Positions 13,781 through 20,516 of a stretch of 20,849 bases of DNA are shown here, in pieces. Within the stretch, counting starts at the first letter, position 1. Every line of letters begins with the position of its first letter. The notes under the pieces were generated by a model, which saw nothing but the letters and a program-made list of their open reading frames with translations, was not told where the DNA came from and made no database searches. Source of the stretch: Candidatus Hodarchaeota archaeon (lineage in GTDB: Archaea; Asgardarchaeota; Heimdallarchaeia; Hodarchaeales; Hodarchaeaceae); contig JAEOSP010000192.1 of the NCBI GenBank assembly GCA_016840305.1, positions 1 to 20,849 of the forward strand. The letters are read 5' to 3'. The position numbers and the translations under genes were made by a program.

Positions 13781-14590
13781 ATGCCTTATATTACCGTTAA
13801 TAACCATAAAATCTGGTATGATGAACAAGGATCTGGAAAACCTTTTGTATTTGTCCACGGAGCCTTTGTTGATTCCAGTATGTGGCATCCTCAAGTTGAA
13901 TATTTCTCTCAATCTTATCGTGTCATCACTTATGATATTAGAGGTCATGGCAAAACTGGGGTTACTGATCGAAAAAAATATTCCGTCACCCTATATGCTG
14001 ATGATTTAAAGGAATTCTTAGATAAACTGAATCTTGAAAAACCTATAATCTGTGGTTTAAGCCTAGGTGGGATGGTAGTCCAATCTTTTGCTTCACGCTA
14101 TCCTAATCGATATTCTAATCTTATTCTTGCTGATACTGCTGCAACTATCACGCTCACAAGATGGGATTATATTATGCGGTATTTTGTTGGACCTAAGTGG
14201 TTAATGCTACTATCATTAAGAATGATGGGTATTAAGAACATGATTAAGTTTCAATTTTGGCTAGCAGAAAAGACTAGGAGTAAAGAGTGGTTAGGAAATA
14301 AAGAAATAATTGAATATGAAAAAGAGAAAATGCTTGAAATAAATAAAAAGGAATATTTGAAAATATTTGGTTCATTATATGACTTTTCTCTTCAGAAACT
14401 CGATCAAATTAATGTTACAACGTTAATAATTAATGGAGAACATGAACCAAAATCAATATTCAAACATGCAGAAAAAATGGAGAGTTTAATTCCTGATTGT
14501 AAAGTTCTAACGATCCCGAATGCTGGTCATGTCACCAATCTTGAAAATACTACCGCTTTTAATCAAGCTATCGTAGAATTTCTAGGTTAA
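13781..14590 (+). CDS. Alpha/beta hydrolase
   Basis: A 269-residue single-domain alpha/beta hydrolase (PF00561/PF12697). The oxyanion strand ends in Val-His-Gly (25-27). The nucleophile elbow is Gly-Leu-Ser-Leu-Gly-Gly with Ser94, and the catalytic His250 is in Ala-Gly-His-Val-Thr-Asn-Leu-Glu. The acid normally is Asp in a Gly-x-x-Asp context after strand 7; here the segment reads Ile-Asn-Gly-Glu-His-Glu-Pro, so Glu222 may replace it. A helical lid of about 70 residues lies between. Substrate unknown; family members are esterases, lactonases, haloperoxidases and C-C hydrolases. The start at 13781 is chosen because GTGAT (13769-13773) lies seven bases ahead, as before the next gene, and it gives the usual short N-terminus. 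In-frame GTG 13769 and ATG 13772 are alternatives. The next gene follows 47 bases later. Confidence 0.88.
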   Translation: MPYITVNNHKIWYDEQGSGKPFVFVHGAFVDSSMWHPQVEYFSQSYRVITYDIRGHGKTGVTDRKKYSVTLYADDLKEFLDKLNLEKPIICGLSLGGMVVQSFASRYPNRYSNLILADTAATITLTRWDYIMRYFVGPKWLMLLSLRMMGIKNMIKFQFWLAEKTRSKEWLGNKEIIEYEKEKMLEINKKEYLKIFGSLYDFSLQKLDQINVTTLIINGEHEPKSIFKHAEKMESLIPDCKVLTIPNAGHVTNLENTTAFNQAIVEFLG

Positions 14591-14637
14591 TGACAATGGG
14601 GGGTTGAACAATTCAAGTAACAATAGTAAGTGATTAA

Positions 14638-15528
14638 ATGACTATCAAATTTCAAGTCTTAGCCTCAGGAAGTAATGGAAATTGTTCAGTTCTCCACACT
14701 CCTGAGGGATCACTACTTATTGAAGGGGGTATTAGTAACTCAAGAATAACTAATCTTCTAAATAAAGCAAAGATTCCAAAATCTTCAATTCAAGGAATTT
14801 TAATAAGTCATGCCCACGGTGATCATTGTAATGGTCTTCCTGTAATCAAAGATAATTATAGAACTCCTGTTATATGCAGCCGTGGTACTCAAGAGATTTT
14901 TTTGCGCTTTAAAGAATATGATTCTCGCTGGGAAGAAATTAGTGAAGAAGCTACTATTCTGAAGAAAAATTCACCAATGGAGGTAGGCCCATTTTCTATC
15001 AAATCTATTCCTACGGTACATGATATAATTGGTGCTAATGCTTTTTATATTAAAGTGAGAGATATTGGTATCTCTATAATTACTGATACAGGAGAAATAC
15101 TTCCAGCTCAACTAGAAGCGATGAAGAAAAGCTCCATAGTATTAATAGAGATGAATCATGATATTCAATCGCTTTATAATTCTAACAGACCAAAACAACT
15201 GAAACAACGAATTAGGAAAACTCATCTTGCGAATAGTCAGACAATCAAATTATTTGACCAACTAAAGAATGATGGTGTTATAGCAATGTTTTTAGCCCAT
15301 CTCAGTGGAGAATGCAACTCACCATCAGTAGTGAAGAATGAATTAGCATGTTGGGGAAAGGATCAGGAAGAATTGCCTTTTAATACATACATATGCCGAC
15401 GTGATAGACATGGAACGATGATAACGCTATCAGCTAATGATATTATCAAATCTGAAGAGCAACCATTGAATTTAGTAAAACTGAAGAAAAAAATGGTCCC
15501 TCCTAGGGACTTGCTTTCGTACTTTTAG
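14638..15528 (+). CDS. Metallo-beta-lactamase-fold hydrolase, YycJ/WalJ-like
   Basis: The protein opens with Leu-Ala-Ser-Gly-Ser-Asn-Gly-Asn-Cys, the characteristic first strand of the YycJ group of MBL-fold proteins. The metal site motif His-Ala-His-Gly-Asp-His is at 58-63. A later Thr-Asp-Thr-Gly supplies the bridging Asp, and Leu-Ala-His-Leu-Ser-Gly-Glu-Cys-Asn near residue 220 is the family's C-terminal His motif. Bacterial YycJ/WalJ are single-domain nucleases or phosphodiesterases with a Walker-regulon link; no archaeal role is set. Length 296, slightly longer than the usual 260 or so, with a basic C-terminal tail. The start is backed by GTGAT at about 14630, at a spacing similar to the hydrolase before it, with which it probably forms an operon. 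Confidence 0.85.
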   Translation: MTIKFQVLASGSNGNCSVLHTPEGSLLIEGGISNSRITNLLNKAKIPKSSIQGILISHAHGDHCNGLPVIKDNYRTPVICSRGTQEIFLRFKEYDSRWEEISEEATILKKNSPMEVGPFSIKSIPTVHDIIGANAFYIKVRDIGISIITDTGEILPAQLEAMKKSSIVLIEMNHDIQSLYNSNRPKQLKQRIRKTHLANSQTIKLFDQLKNDGVIAMFLAHLSGECNSPSVVKNELACWGKDQEELPFNTYICRRDRHGTMITLSANDIIKSEEQPLNLVKLKKKMVPPRDLLSYF

Positions 15529-15551
15529 GAGTTTGTATCCTCTTCTTCAGA

Positions 15552-15980
15552 TTACTTCAGCTCAGGTTGTAGTTGTAGAATTCTCTTCCGTACAGTTAAT
15601 GGTAAGGGTACCTTCTGTGAACTCTCATAATCCAATATGACAATAAGAGCTTCTCCTATTGCAGCTGTGCCGACTTTCTCACTTTCTATAATATAATCCA
15701 TTGTGAACTTTTTCTCGTCAAGATCTGTTATTCTTGTACCAATAGATATTGTATCTGGATAAAATATTGGTTCAATGAATTTAGCTGAAGTATTGGCTAA
15801 AATAGGCCCAATCGCTGAATTGTGCATAATATCCGCCAGTCCTATCTCTTCAAAAAACTTAATTCTAGCCGATTCAAAATATTTAAAGAATCTGATATTA
15901 TTAACGTGTCTCAATGCATCCATATCACCCCAAGCAATAGGAAATTTAACAATAACTGGAAAATGTTTCAATGATTTCAT
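15552..15980 (-). CDS. Acyl-CoA thioesterase, hotdog fold (4HBT/YbgC-like)
   Basis: A 142-residue hotdog-fold protein. Near the N-terminus, Trp-Gly-Asp-Met-Asp-Ala-Leu-Arg-His-Val-Asn-Asn (17-28) is the YbgC/4-hydroxybenzoyl-CoA thioesterase signature, with the catalytic Asp (Asp19 or Asp21) and His-Val-Asn-Asn. The central helix Phe-Phe-Lys-Tyr-Phe-Glu-Ser-Ala-Arg matches the family. It hydrolyses acyl-CoA to free acid and CoA as a dimer or tetramer in the cytoplasm. The acyl chain cannot be told from sequence. An AAGTGGA sequence just before ATG may serve for ribosome binding. It is convergent with the YycJ-like gene. An inverted repeat around a TTTAAA box upstream (16044-16071) may be its control region. 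Confidence 0.88.
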   Translation of the reverse strand: MKSLKHFPVIVKFPIAWGDMDALRHVNNIRFFKYFESARIKFFEEIGLADIMHNSAIGPILANTSAKFIEPIFYPDTISIGTRITDLDEKKFTMDYIIESEKVGTAAIGEALIVILDYESSQKVPLPLTVRKRILQLQPELK

Positions 15981-16043
15981 TTATTCCACTTCTTTAACAA
16001 TTACTCTCGAAATGGATGTAAAAAAGAAGTAATATATCTAGCC

Positions 16044-16071
16044 TTCATCTATGATTTAAAAGTTAGATGAA
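16044..16071. repeat. Inverted repeat enclosing a TATA-like box upstream of the thioesterase
   Basis: TTCATCTA (16044-16051) and TAGATGAA (16064-16071) are perfect 8-base arms with a 12-base spacer that contains TTTAAA. The centre lies about 75 bases before the thioesterase start, so a minus-strand promoter with an overlapping operator is possible. It also lies near the end of the membrane-protein gene, so part of a terminator is an alternative. Confidence 0.4.
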
Positions 16072-16103
16072 AAAATATAAGGTGACGAAAATCATGATTT
16101 TCG
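16068..16103 (-). terminator. Palindrome plus T tract at the end of the membrane-protein gene
   Basis: CGAAAATCATGATTTTCG (16086-16103) is a perfect 18-base palindrome that contains the stop codon at 16092-16094. On the minus strand it is followed by TCACCTTATATTTTTTC with a T6 run at 16070-16075. This arrangement resembles an intrinsic terminator, though the perfect palindrome would need to open a small loop. Binding by a dimeric protein is the alternative. Confidence 0.45.
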
Positions 16104-16961
16104 CCAAGGCAATTTATCTTTGACTAAATAGAGCAAGCCAACCCAAGCTAGGATAGATAAGATTGGGAATATTACTAAACCTCCAGGTTGGAAATTAGGA
16201 TCATTTTTCAATAGCATAACAATTGCCATTCCAACAACAGCTGTACTTATTGTGACAAAAAATCCAAAGAATAACAACATAATAGGGTAAGCTTGTTCAG
16301 TTCTAGTATACAGAAGATATAATCCAATAAATCCTAAAGGAATGGTAATTCCAAGATCGAAATACCTAATAACCCAAAAAATAGTTGGTGCTTCTGAATA
16401 AGATCCAGTGGAAGTATCCCCAGTTGTTAATACTTCTAAATATTCACCAATCCACATGAACGCAAAGAGGACTAAGAAAATGGTCATAACTACTATATAG
16501 ATGTTTAAATTCCTTTTATTGAAATCAGGAGCATCTTCAGGAGAGAACATAGATAGAGTTGAAATTAAAAGCAACAAACTACCTATTATAACGATGTAAA
16601 ATAAGATTGAATACTGTTCACTATTACCTGTGTATGTTGGATGACTCCATTCTGGAAAAAGACCGTAAGCAAGACCAGTATATAGAAGAGAATAGAGAGG
16701 AACTAGAATCAACAGATATTTCGCATTCTCTCGTTTTACAATGTAAAAAAATCCCCCAATTAAACATAATGGTGTTATTAGTACTAGATTTACTAGATCT
16801 TGTCCCATTCCCTGTGTAATCGCAGATTCAGAGCTCGCATACTGTATAATATCAAGACCTAAAGGTCCAAAAATAGATATAATAGCAATAGCAACACCCA
16901 CAACAATAGCAGTGAGACCAATTGTGTATCTTTCAAATATCTCTTGATTGATTCTAGACAT
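16092..16961 (-). CDS. Integral membrane protein, eight predicted spans
   Basis: A 289-residue protein with about eight hydrophobic segments at roughly 12-34, 54-75, 79-99, 117-139, 153-172, 193-217, 222-246 and 257-279. The loops are short; the longest, after spans 1, 3 and 5, are about 20 residues and rich in Ser, Thr and Asp/Glu. A conserved-looking Trp-x-Gly-Glu-Tyr occurs in span 5. I recognise no transporter or enzyme signature. It starts with ATG and a weak upstream GAAGCTGAAATAA. The gene is divergent from the exported orphan across a 287-base gap. Function unknown. Confidence 0.75.
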   Translation of the reverse strand: MSRINQEIFERYTIGLTAIVVGVAIAIISIFGPLGLDIIQYASSESAITQGMGQDLVNLVLITPLCLIGGFFYIVKRENAKYLLILVPLYSLLYTGLAYGLFPEWSHPTYTGNSEQYSILFYIVIIGSLLLLISTLSMFSPEDAPDFNKRNLNIYIVVMTIFLVLFAFMWIGEYLEVLTTGDTSTGSYSEAPTIFWVIRYFDLGITIPLGFIGLYLLYTRTEQAYPIMLLFFGFFVTISTAVVGMAIVMLLKNDPNFQPGGLVIFPILSILAWVGLLYLVKDKLPWRKS

Positions 16962-17032
16962 TTATTTCAGCTTCATTTGGAATTAGATTGAACAAAATAT
17001 TCGTTAACAGCATTATTTACTATTAATTTTTT

Positions 17033-17112
17033 ATTCAGTGACGTTCGCCTTTACTTCTTCCACATTTATTTAATTTGTTAGTGAGCTTCAGAAGAAATAT
17101 TAGTCACTGAAT
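17033..17112. repeat. Widely spaced inverted repeat in a 287-base divergent gap
   Basis: ATTCAGTGAC (17033-17042) and GTCACTGAAT (17103-17112) are perfect 10-base inverted arms 60 bases apart. Just to the right, TTGAC-AAA-GTCAA (17114-17126) is a second small palindrome. The gap (16962-17248) otherwise holds only promoter-like A+T-rich sequence. Paired operators for a regulator that forms a loop are possible. Confidence 0.35.
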
Positions 17113-17202
17113 CTTGACAAAGTCAATGGTATTGAGAAAGGACTCAGTAAGAAATGAGTTCCCTTGATAAGCAGTTTATTTTTCATTCTCAAGTCACAAT
17201 CC

Positions 17203-17208
17203 ATATAA
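17203..17208 (+). promoter_or_regulatory. Putative TATA box of the exported orphan gene
   Basis: ATATAA lies 46 bases before the TTG start at 17249. Transcription would begin near 17230, just ahead of the GAGGGATC ribosome binding site. Confidence 0.35.
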
Positions 17209-17248
17209 GGTTGAAATCACATATTCGAAAAAAAAGCGAGGGATCAAA

Positions 17249-18124
17249 TTGGAATTACGACTGATCTTTGAGAAATATCGAAAAGAAATAACTAGCTTGT
17301 TAGTTGTTATAATAATTGTAAGTTCCATCGGAGTGTTATCTATCAGGAATTTAGTGTCAACAGATAAGGAATCACGTTTTTATCGAAATCCAAGTTTTTC
17401 TTTTCCTAATTCTTTTAATAAAAGCAAATTCCATAATTTTGAAAGGGATAATCTGCAAGATGGAATTTCTACAGAGATTTGGGGATATACACAATTTGGA
17501 TTTTTTGATGATTTTCAAGGTGGAATGACAGGATCACATATGGTAATCTATAACAAATTTTCCCATCTGAAGAACGATGTTGCCATAATTCACCATTTTT
17601 ATGTAATTGCCCTTTATGAATATCAACTAGTAAAACAGAATAGTATTGGGGAATGGGTTGCATCATCAGTTCATTATTCTTGGGGCCATCCAAACGACAG
17701 TATGCTATTTTCTGGGGTCGATGATTATTTTAATCTTCCCATTGTCTATGGAAACCTGATAGTTGGAGATCAGATCAATGGATCAGGTTATTCTTGGTTA
17801 GATCTAGGTGAAATCTACATTGGCGGATCTGATCATTCAATAGAGGGGTTTAATTTTCTTACTATATCTTATGGCAACTCTCAAGCATATAATACTTATC
17901 ACAATGGAGAAAACGTTCTCTACAATAATTTCTTTGCAGTCAAGAAATTGAAGCAATTTATTATCCGAGATGACATATCTTGGCAAGTTTCTAAAGGTGA
18001 GCTTTTTGGTTGGCAAACAATTATTAATAAAACCTATTATTTGGGAAATAACGCCATAGAAGGTTCTGAAGGATTTGAAAATACCTCTGGAATAATCCTT
18101 ATACCACATAAATTGAATGGTTGA
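17249..18124 (+). CDS. Hypothetical exported or membrane-anchored protein
   Basis: A 291-residue protein with a short basic N-terminus and one hydrophobic segment at about 14-33, then a soluble region with no cysteine-rich or catalytic motif I know. The ectodomain is rich in Tyr, Phe, Asn, Gly and Ser, with strand-like patterns such as Gly-Asp-Gln-Ile-Asn-Gly-Ser-Gly-Tyr-Ser-Trp-Leu-Asp, suggesting a mainly beta fold. It may be a signal peptide or an uncleaved anchor. The start is TTG, supported by GAGGGAT at 17238-17244 with four to five bases of spacing; no in-frame ATG lies nearby. It converges on the next gene with 13 bases between stops. Confidence 0.75.
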   Translation: MELRLIFEKYRKEITSLLVVIIIVSSIGVLSIRNLVSTDKESRFYRNPSFSFPNSFNKSKFHNFERDNLQDGISTEIWGYTQFGFFDDFQGGMTGSHMVIYNKFSHLKNDVAIIHHFYVIALYEYQLVKQNSIGEWVASSVHYSWGHPNDSMLFSGVDDYFNLPIVYGNLIVGDQINGSGYSWLDLGEIYIGGSDHSIEGFNFLTISYGNSQAYNTYHNGENVLYNNFFAVKKLKQFIIRDDISWQVSKGELFGWQTIINKTYYLGNNAIEGSEGFENTSGIILIPHKLNG

Positions 18125-18137
18125 GGAGCTGAAATTT

Positions 18138-19031
18138 CTAAACTTGAAGCAGTTTATCAAGCTGCCATCGTTTATTTTCGATAACCTTAAATTCTTCTTT
18201 ACTCAGATTAGGAAATATCATACAAGAATAATTGGATATAGTATCGCGGAATGCTTTCAAACAAATCGCACGAGCCCAAGTTTCAGGTCTTTTAATACGT
18301 CGAACTCGATCAGTATTAGATAGTAATTTACAGTAATCTAATGATTTATGTTTAATCTTGAATATCTCTTCTCTGGTACATGCATCGAAACATAATTCAT
18401 TGTTCATAATTCGGATAACTGTGCCAAACATGACTTTTCTAGGATTAAGAGATGATATTTTAACGTACTTTTCTTTTAATTCTGGATATATATTGAGTAA
18501 CTTCATTTTCATCGAACGTATTTGATCTTTGGATATCTTCTTTCTTTCCAAAGAAAGACTGTTATTAATCTCTTCTAAAGTTGAATCTAAAAGTGTTAAT
18601 CCTCGAAAAACAAGAATCAGTTCAATATACGCAAGATAGGCTAGAACACGATCCATTTGACATTTGAAAGTTAATTTAGAGGGATCTGTATCTCTAAAAA
18701 TGACTGTAATTTCAATTAACCACTTTAATGGAAAGAACTCTGCTAATCTTCGAGAAATTTCTGTATTAGCATTGAATCGACTATCATTACCAGTTTCTTG
18801 CGCAACAATCCGATTGTGAATGTGAGTTAGCCGATAGAAATATTTGCTATGAGATGAATTAGTGCGCATTAATGTGCCAGAAAACCAAAGATTTTCATAT
18901 TCCTTAGAATCACTGTCAGATGATTTTCCAGTATCAAATTGAGACGATTCATCAGGTATTTTGATTGGAAATCCCATTTCTTTCTTCTCCAGTAGACCGT
19001 TTATAGTATCCCAAGAATTCTTCCATAACAA
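18138..19031 (-). CDS. Hypothetical protein, possible divergent TFB (TFIIB)-like factor
   Basis: A 297-residue soluble helical protein. Residues 64-155 can be read as one cyclin repeat: Tyr-Arg-Leu-x-x-x-His-Asn-Arg-Ile, a helix with Glu-Ile-Ser-Arg-Arg-Leu-Ala, then Asp-Arg-Val-Leu-Ala-Tyr-Leu-Ala-Tyr and Ser-Thr-Leu-Glu-Glu-Ile. Residues 170-240 read as a second: Asn-Pro-Arg-Lys-Val-Met-Phe-Gly-Thr-Val-Ile, then Cys-Thr-Arg-Glu-Glu-Ile-Phe-Lys-Ile and Ser-Leu-Asp-Tyr-Cys-Lys-Leu-Leu. This is how archaeal TFB cores look, but the match is weak and the N-terminal zinc ribbon is absent; the first 60 residues are acidic and Ser-rich. Another helical protein family cannot be excluded. The start is TTG; a good TATA box is 36 bases upstream, implying a very short leader. 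Confidence refers to the gene being real. Confidence 0.75.
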   Translation of the reverse strand: MLWKNSWDTINGLLEKKEMGFPIKIPDESSQFDTGKSSDSDSKEYENLWFSGTLMRTNSSHSKYFYRLTHIHNRIVAQETGNDSRFNANTEISRRLAEFFPLKWLIEITVIFRDTDPSKLTFKCQMDRVLAYLAYIELILVFRGLTLLDSTLEEINNSLSLERKKISKDQIRSMKMKLLNIYPELKEKYVKISSLNPRKVMFGTVIRIMNNELCFDACTREEIFKIKHKSLDYCKLLSNTDRVRRIKRPETWARAICLKAFRDTISNYSCMIFPNLSKEEFKVIENKRWQLDKLLQV

Positions 19032-19066
19032 AGTATGAAAATTCTTGGTTTAAAAGACTAACTATC

Positions 19067-19074
19067 TTTATAAA
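19067..19074 (-). promoter_or_regulatory. Promoter (BRE/TATA) of the TFB-like gene
   Basis: The minus strand reads AAAAGGGG followed by TTTATAAA, a near-ideal BRE-TATA pair. The box is 36 bases before the TTG at 19031, so the leader would be about 12 bases and without a Shine-Dalgarno. Confidence 0.5.
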
Positions 19075-19091
19075 CCCCTTTTAAAAGAATA

Positions 19092-19301
19092 TTATATAAG
19101 TATCCTTATACCGTTACTCGCCCAATTATCCAATTTAAGGTAGTCTTTTATTTCTAAAAACTTCAGAGAATTAAGTTCTACCAAATTTACTCTATTTTTG
19201 GCCCTTCGAATAGTATAAAAGGTATACTTGTTATTGTTATCGGCATTTTTTTGCGTGCAACTTGCACAGACATATTTTTTGTCATTTATTAAAACTCTCA
19301 T
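19092..19301 (-). CDS. Small protein with one Cys-x-x-Cys motif
   Basis: A 69-residue protein with Tyr-Val-Cys-Ala-Ser-Cys at residues 10-15, followed by an Asn-rich turn and a basic strand-helix region ending in a Leu- and Lys-rich stretch. One Cys-x-x-Cys pair could bind zinc with a partner or as a dimer. It lies 29 bases after the stop of the 127-residue protein and upstream of the TFB-like gene on the same strand, so the three may be one unit, though the third has its own promoter. No strong Shine-Dalgarno is seen before ATG. I do not recognise the family, and a chance ORF is possible. Confidence 0.5.
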   Translation of the reverse strand: MRVLINDKKYVCASCTQKNADNNNKYTFYTIRRAKNRVNLVELNSLKFLEIKDYLKLDNWASNGIRILI

Positions 19302-19330
19302 CTTTATTATGCTCTATACTTGGTTTTTTA

Positions 19331-19714
19331 CTAATTCCACGTTTTATGATTATTCCTATTCTTATATCTAAACAACCACAGCTCTCTTGCTTCTTTGATG
19401 TACCTATATCTTGGATTGCACCCGCCCTTGGAATGAAAATAAATCTGTTTACTTGTATCGTTAGGGAATTTTGGATTCTGCATTATCACAAATCTATCAT
19501 CGTTTATCCTGCACTTACAGAAAATACAGGTTAATCTTGTTTCTGATAATTCATCAAACCTATCCATCTCTACCATAAAATCGTCTAACCATAACGAAAA
19601 TTCTTCCGATGCTATTGTTTGACTAATTGTTTCCTCTGTTTGTATAATCGGCTCCTTTTCCTTTTTTGTATGGAAAATCTCCACTAGATATTTATCCAAT
19701 TCCTCCCAATTCAT
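19331..19714 (-). CDS. Small protein with Cys-rich zinc-binding-like motif
   Basis: A 127-residue protein. The first 55 residues are acidic and helical. Next comes Thr-Cys-Ile-Phe-Cys-Lys-Cys near 62-68 and, about 25 residues later, Phe-His-Ser-Lys-Gly-Gly-Cys. The Cys, Cys, His, Cys set suits a single zinc site of the zinc-finger type; the Lys/Arg/Trp-rich C-terminus could contact nucleic acid. Family not recognised. The start ATG has no clear Shine-Dalgarno. It is divergent from the eight-cysteine microprotein, 81 bases apart. Confidence 0.6.
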   Translation of the reverse strand: MNWEELDKYLVEIFHTKKEKEPIIQTEETISQTIASEEFSLWLDDFMVEMDRFDELSETRLTCIFCKCRINDDRFVIMQNPKFPNDTSKQIYFHSKGGCNPRYRYIKEARELWLFRYKNRNNHKTWN

Positions 19715-19795
19715 GATTTTGTTGTTCTCAATTCATTTTTCAAAAGAGTTTCTTCTTTCACAAAGATCTTATGGGTGTATGTCCCTTTATTCACC

Positions 19796-19933
19796 ATGAA
19801 TTGTTCTGAGTGTCAGGGCACCTGTAGTCAGCTTGCCGACAATCTTTGCTGTCTCTGCCAAAGTTTCGATATCATTGACTTATGTGCTTCCTGTGCTGAT
19901 TTTGAACGTGAGAATCGAGACCCGTTTAATTAA
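19796..19933 (+). CDS. Cys-rich microprotein (45 residues, eight Cys)
   Basis: The frame encodes 45 residues with cysteines at 3, 6, 10, 18, 19, 21, 30 and 33: Cys-x2-Cys, then Cys, then Cys-Cys-x-Cys, then Cys-x2-Cys. Eight cysteines in 31 residues fit two zinc sites, perhaps interleaved as in B-box or treble-clef folds. The last 12 residues are charged. Base composition is visibly richer in G+C than the surroundings, as expected for Cys codons. No Shine-Dalgarno precedes ATG, so it may be leaderless; GTG at 19775 in the same frame is an alternative start. No known family is claimed. It is divergent from another Cys-motif protein and 56 bases upstream of the cupin gene. Confidence 0.5.
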   Translation: MNCSECQGTCSQLADNLCCLCQSFDIIDLCASCADFERENRDPFN

Positions 19934-19989
19934 ACCTGATTGTTAAATGAAGATTACAATTTAAGATGGAATGGATTGAGGTATAAACG

Positions 19990-20322
19990 ATGTTAATGAT
20001 CAACATGGACGATATTGAAGAAAAAGAATTATTTCCTGGTTTTAAAGGAAGATTTATTCATTCTAAAAATCTTACAGTAGTACACTGGTCAATTACTGCA
20101 GGATCAAGTCTTCAAAAACACTCTCATCCTCATGAACAGATAACAAATATAATTAAGGGAGAATTCGAATTTGTTATTGATGGTAGGACTAAGAAACTGA
20201 CAACTGGAGGTATTGCTCTTATTCCTTCGGAAGTTCAACATTCTGGGAATGCTATTACTGATTGTTACGTAGTAGATGTTTTTTACCCCGTTAGAGAGGA
20301 TTATCAGACTGGAGAATCATGA
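19990..20322 (+). CDS. Single-domain cupin protein
   Basis: A 110-residue cupin (PF07883). Motif 1 has His44, His46, His48 and Gln50 in His-Ser-His-Pro-His-Glu-Gln, followed by the strand Gly-Glu-Phe-Glu-Phe-Val-Ile-Asp-Gly. Motif 2 has Pro79 and His84 in Ile-Pro-Ser-Glu-Val-Gln-His-Ser-Gly. These are the usual metal ligands. The protein ends soon after Pro-Val-Arg-Glu-Asp-Tyr, a common end for small cupins. Small cupins of this type may be isomerases, dioxygenases or metabolite-binding proteins; which one is unclear. GAGGT at 19977-19981 lies eight bases before ATG. After its TGA the same frame stays open for 75 more codons. Confidence 0.88.
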   Translation: MLMINMDDIEEKELFPGFKGRFIHSKNLTVVHWSITAGSSLQKHSHPHEQITNIIKGEFEFVIDGRTKKLTTGGIALIPSEVQHSGNAITDCYVVDVFYPVREDYQTGES

Positions 20323-20516
20323 CCTCTTAAATCAGAACGTGACCCAAGAATCTTAAGTGAGAAGAAACAAATACGTATTAGTTCCTATTCACTCAATCAA
20401 TCTATTCATGATCAATTGGACGCATTCTTAGCTGCTAACTATCCACGAAGAATATATGGAATTGAGGGTGCCAAAAATTTTTACCAAATTTACTTTATTT
20501 TTGGTCGTCTTCATTT
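20323..20516 (+). other. Intergenic stretch holding an open frame without a start codon
   Basis: This is the gap between the convergent cupin and Nudix genes. The cupin frame continues open after its TGA to a stop at 20548-20550, with no ATG or GTG start that would give a sizeable product. The translated sequence looks moderately protein-like, with Ser-Ile-His-Asp-Gln-Leu-Asp-Ala-Phe and a following aromatic stretch. It may be a gene remnant or chance. I see no RNA gene or clear terminator here. Confidence 0.25.

Noticed and set aside
17154..17264. 36-residue plus-strand frame ahead of the exported orphan
   Set aside because: No ribosome binding site, no motif, covers the putative TATA box and overlaps the next start codon; a chance frame is the simpler reading.
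19262..19534. 90-residue plus-strand frame opposite the small Cys-motif genes
   Set aside because: It is hydrophobic by chance of AT-rich antisense sequence, overlaps two minus-strand frames with zinc-type motifs, and has no ribosome binding site.
20320..20322. Selenocysteine read-through of the cupin TGA
   Set aside because: Although some Asgard archaea use selenocysteine, the cupin is complete before the TGA, no homologous extension is known to me, and I see no clear SECIS-like hairpin.
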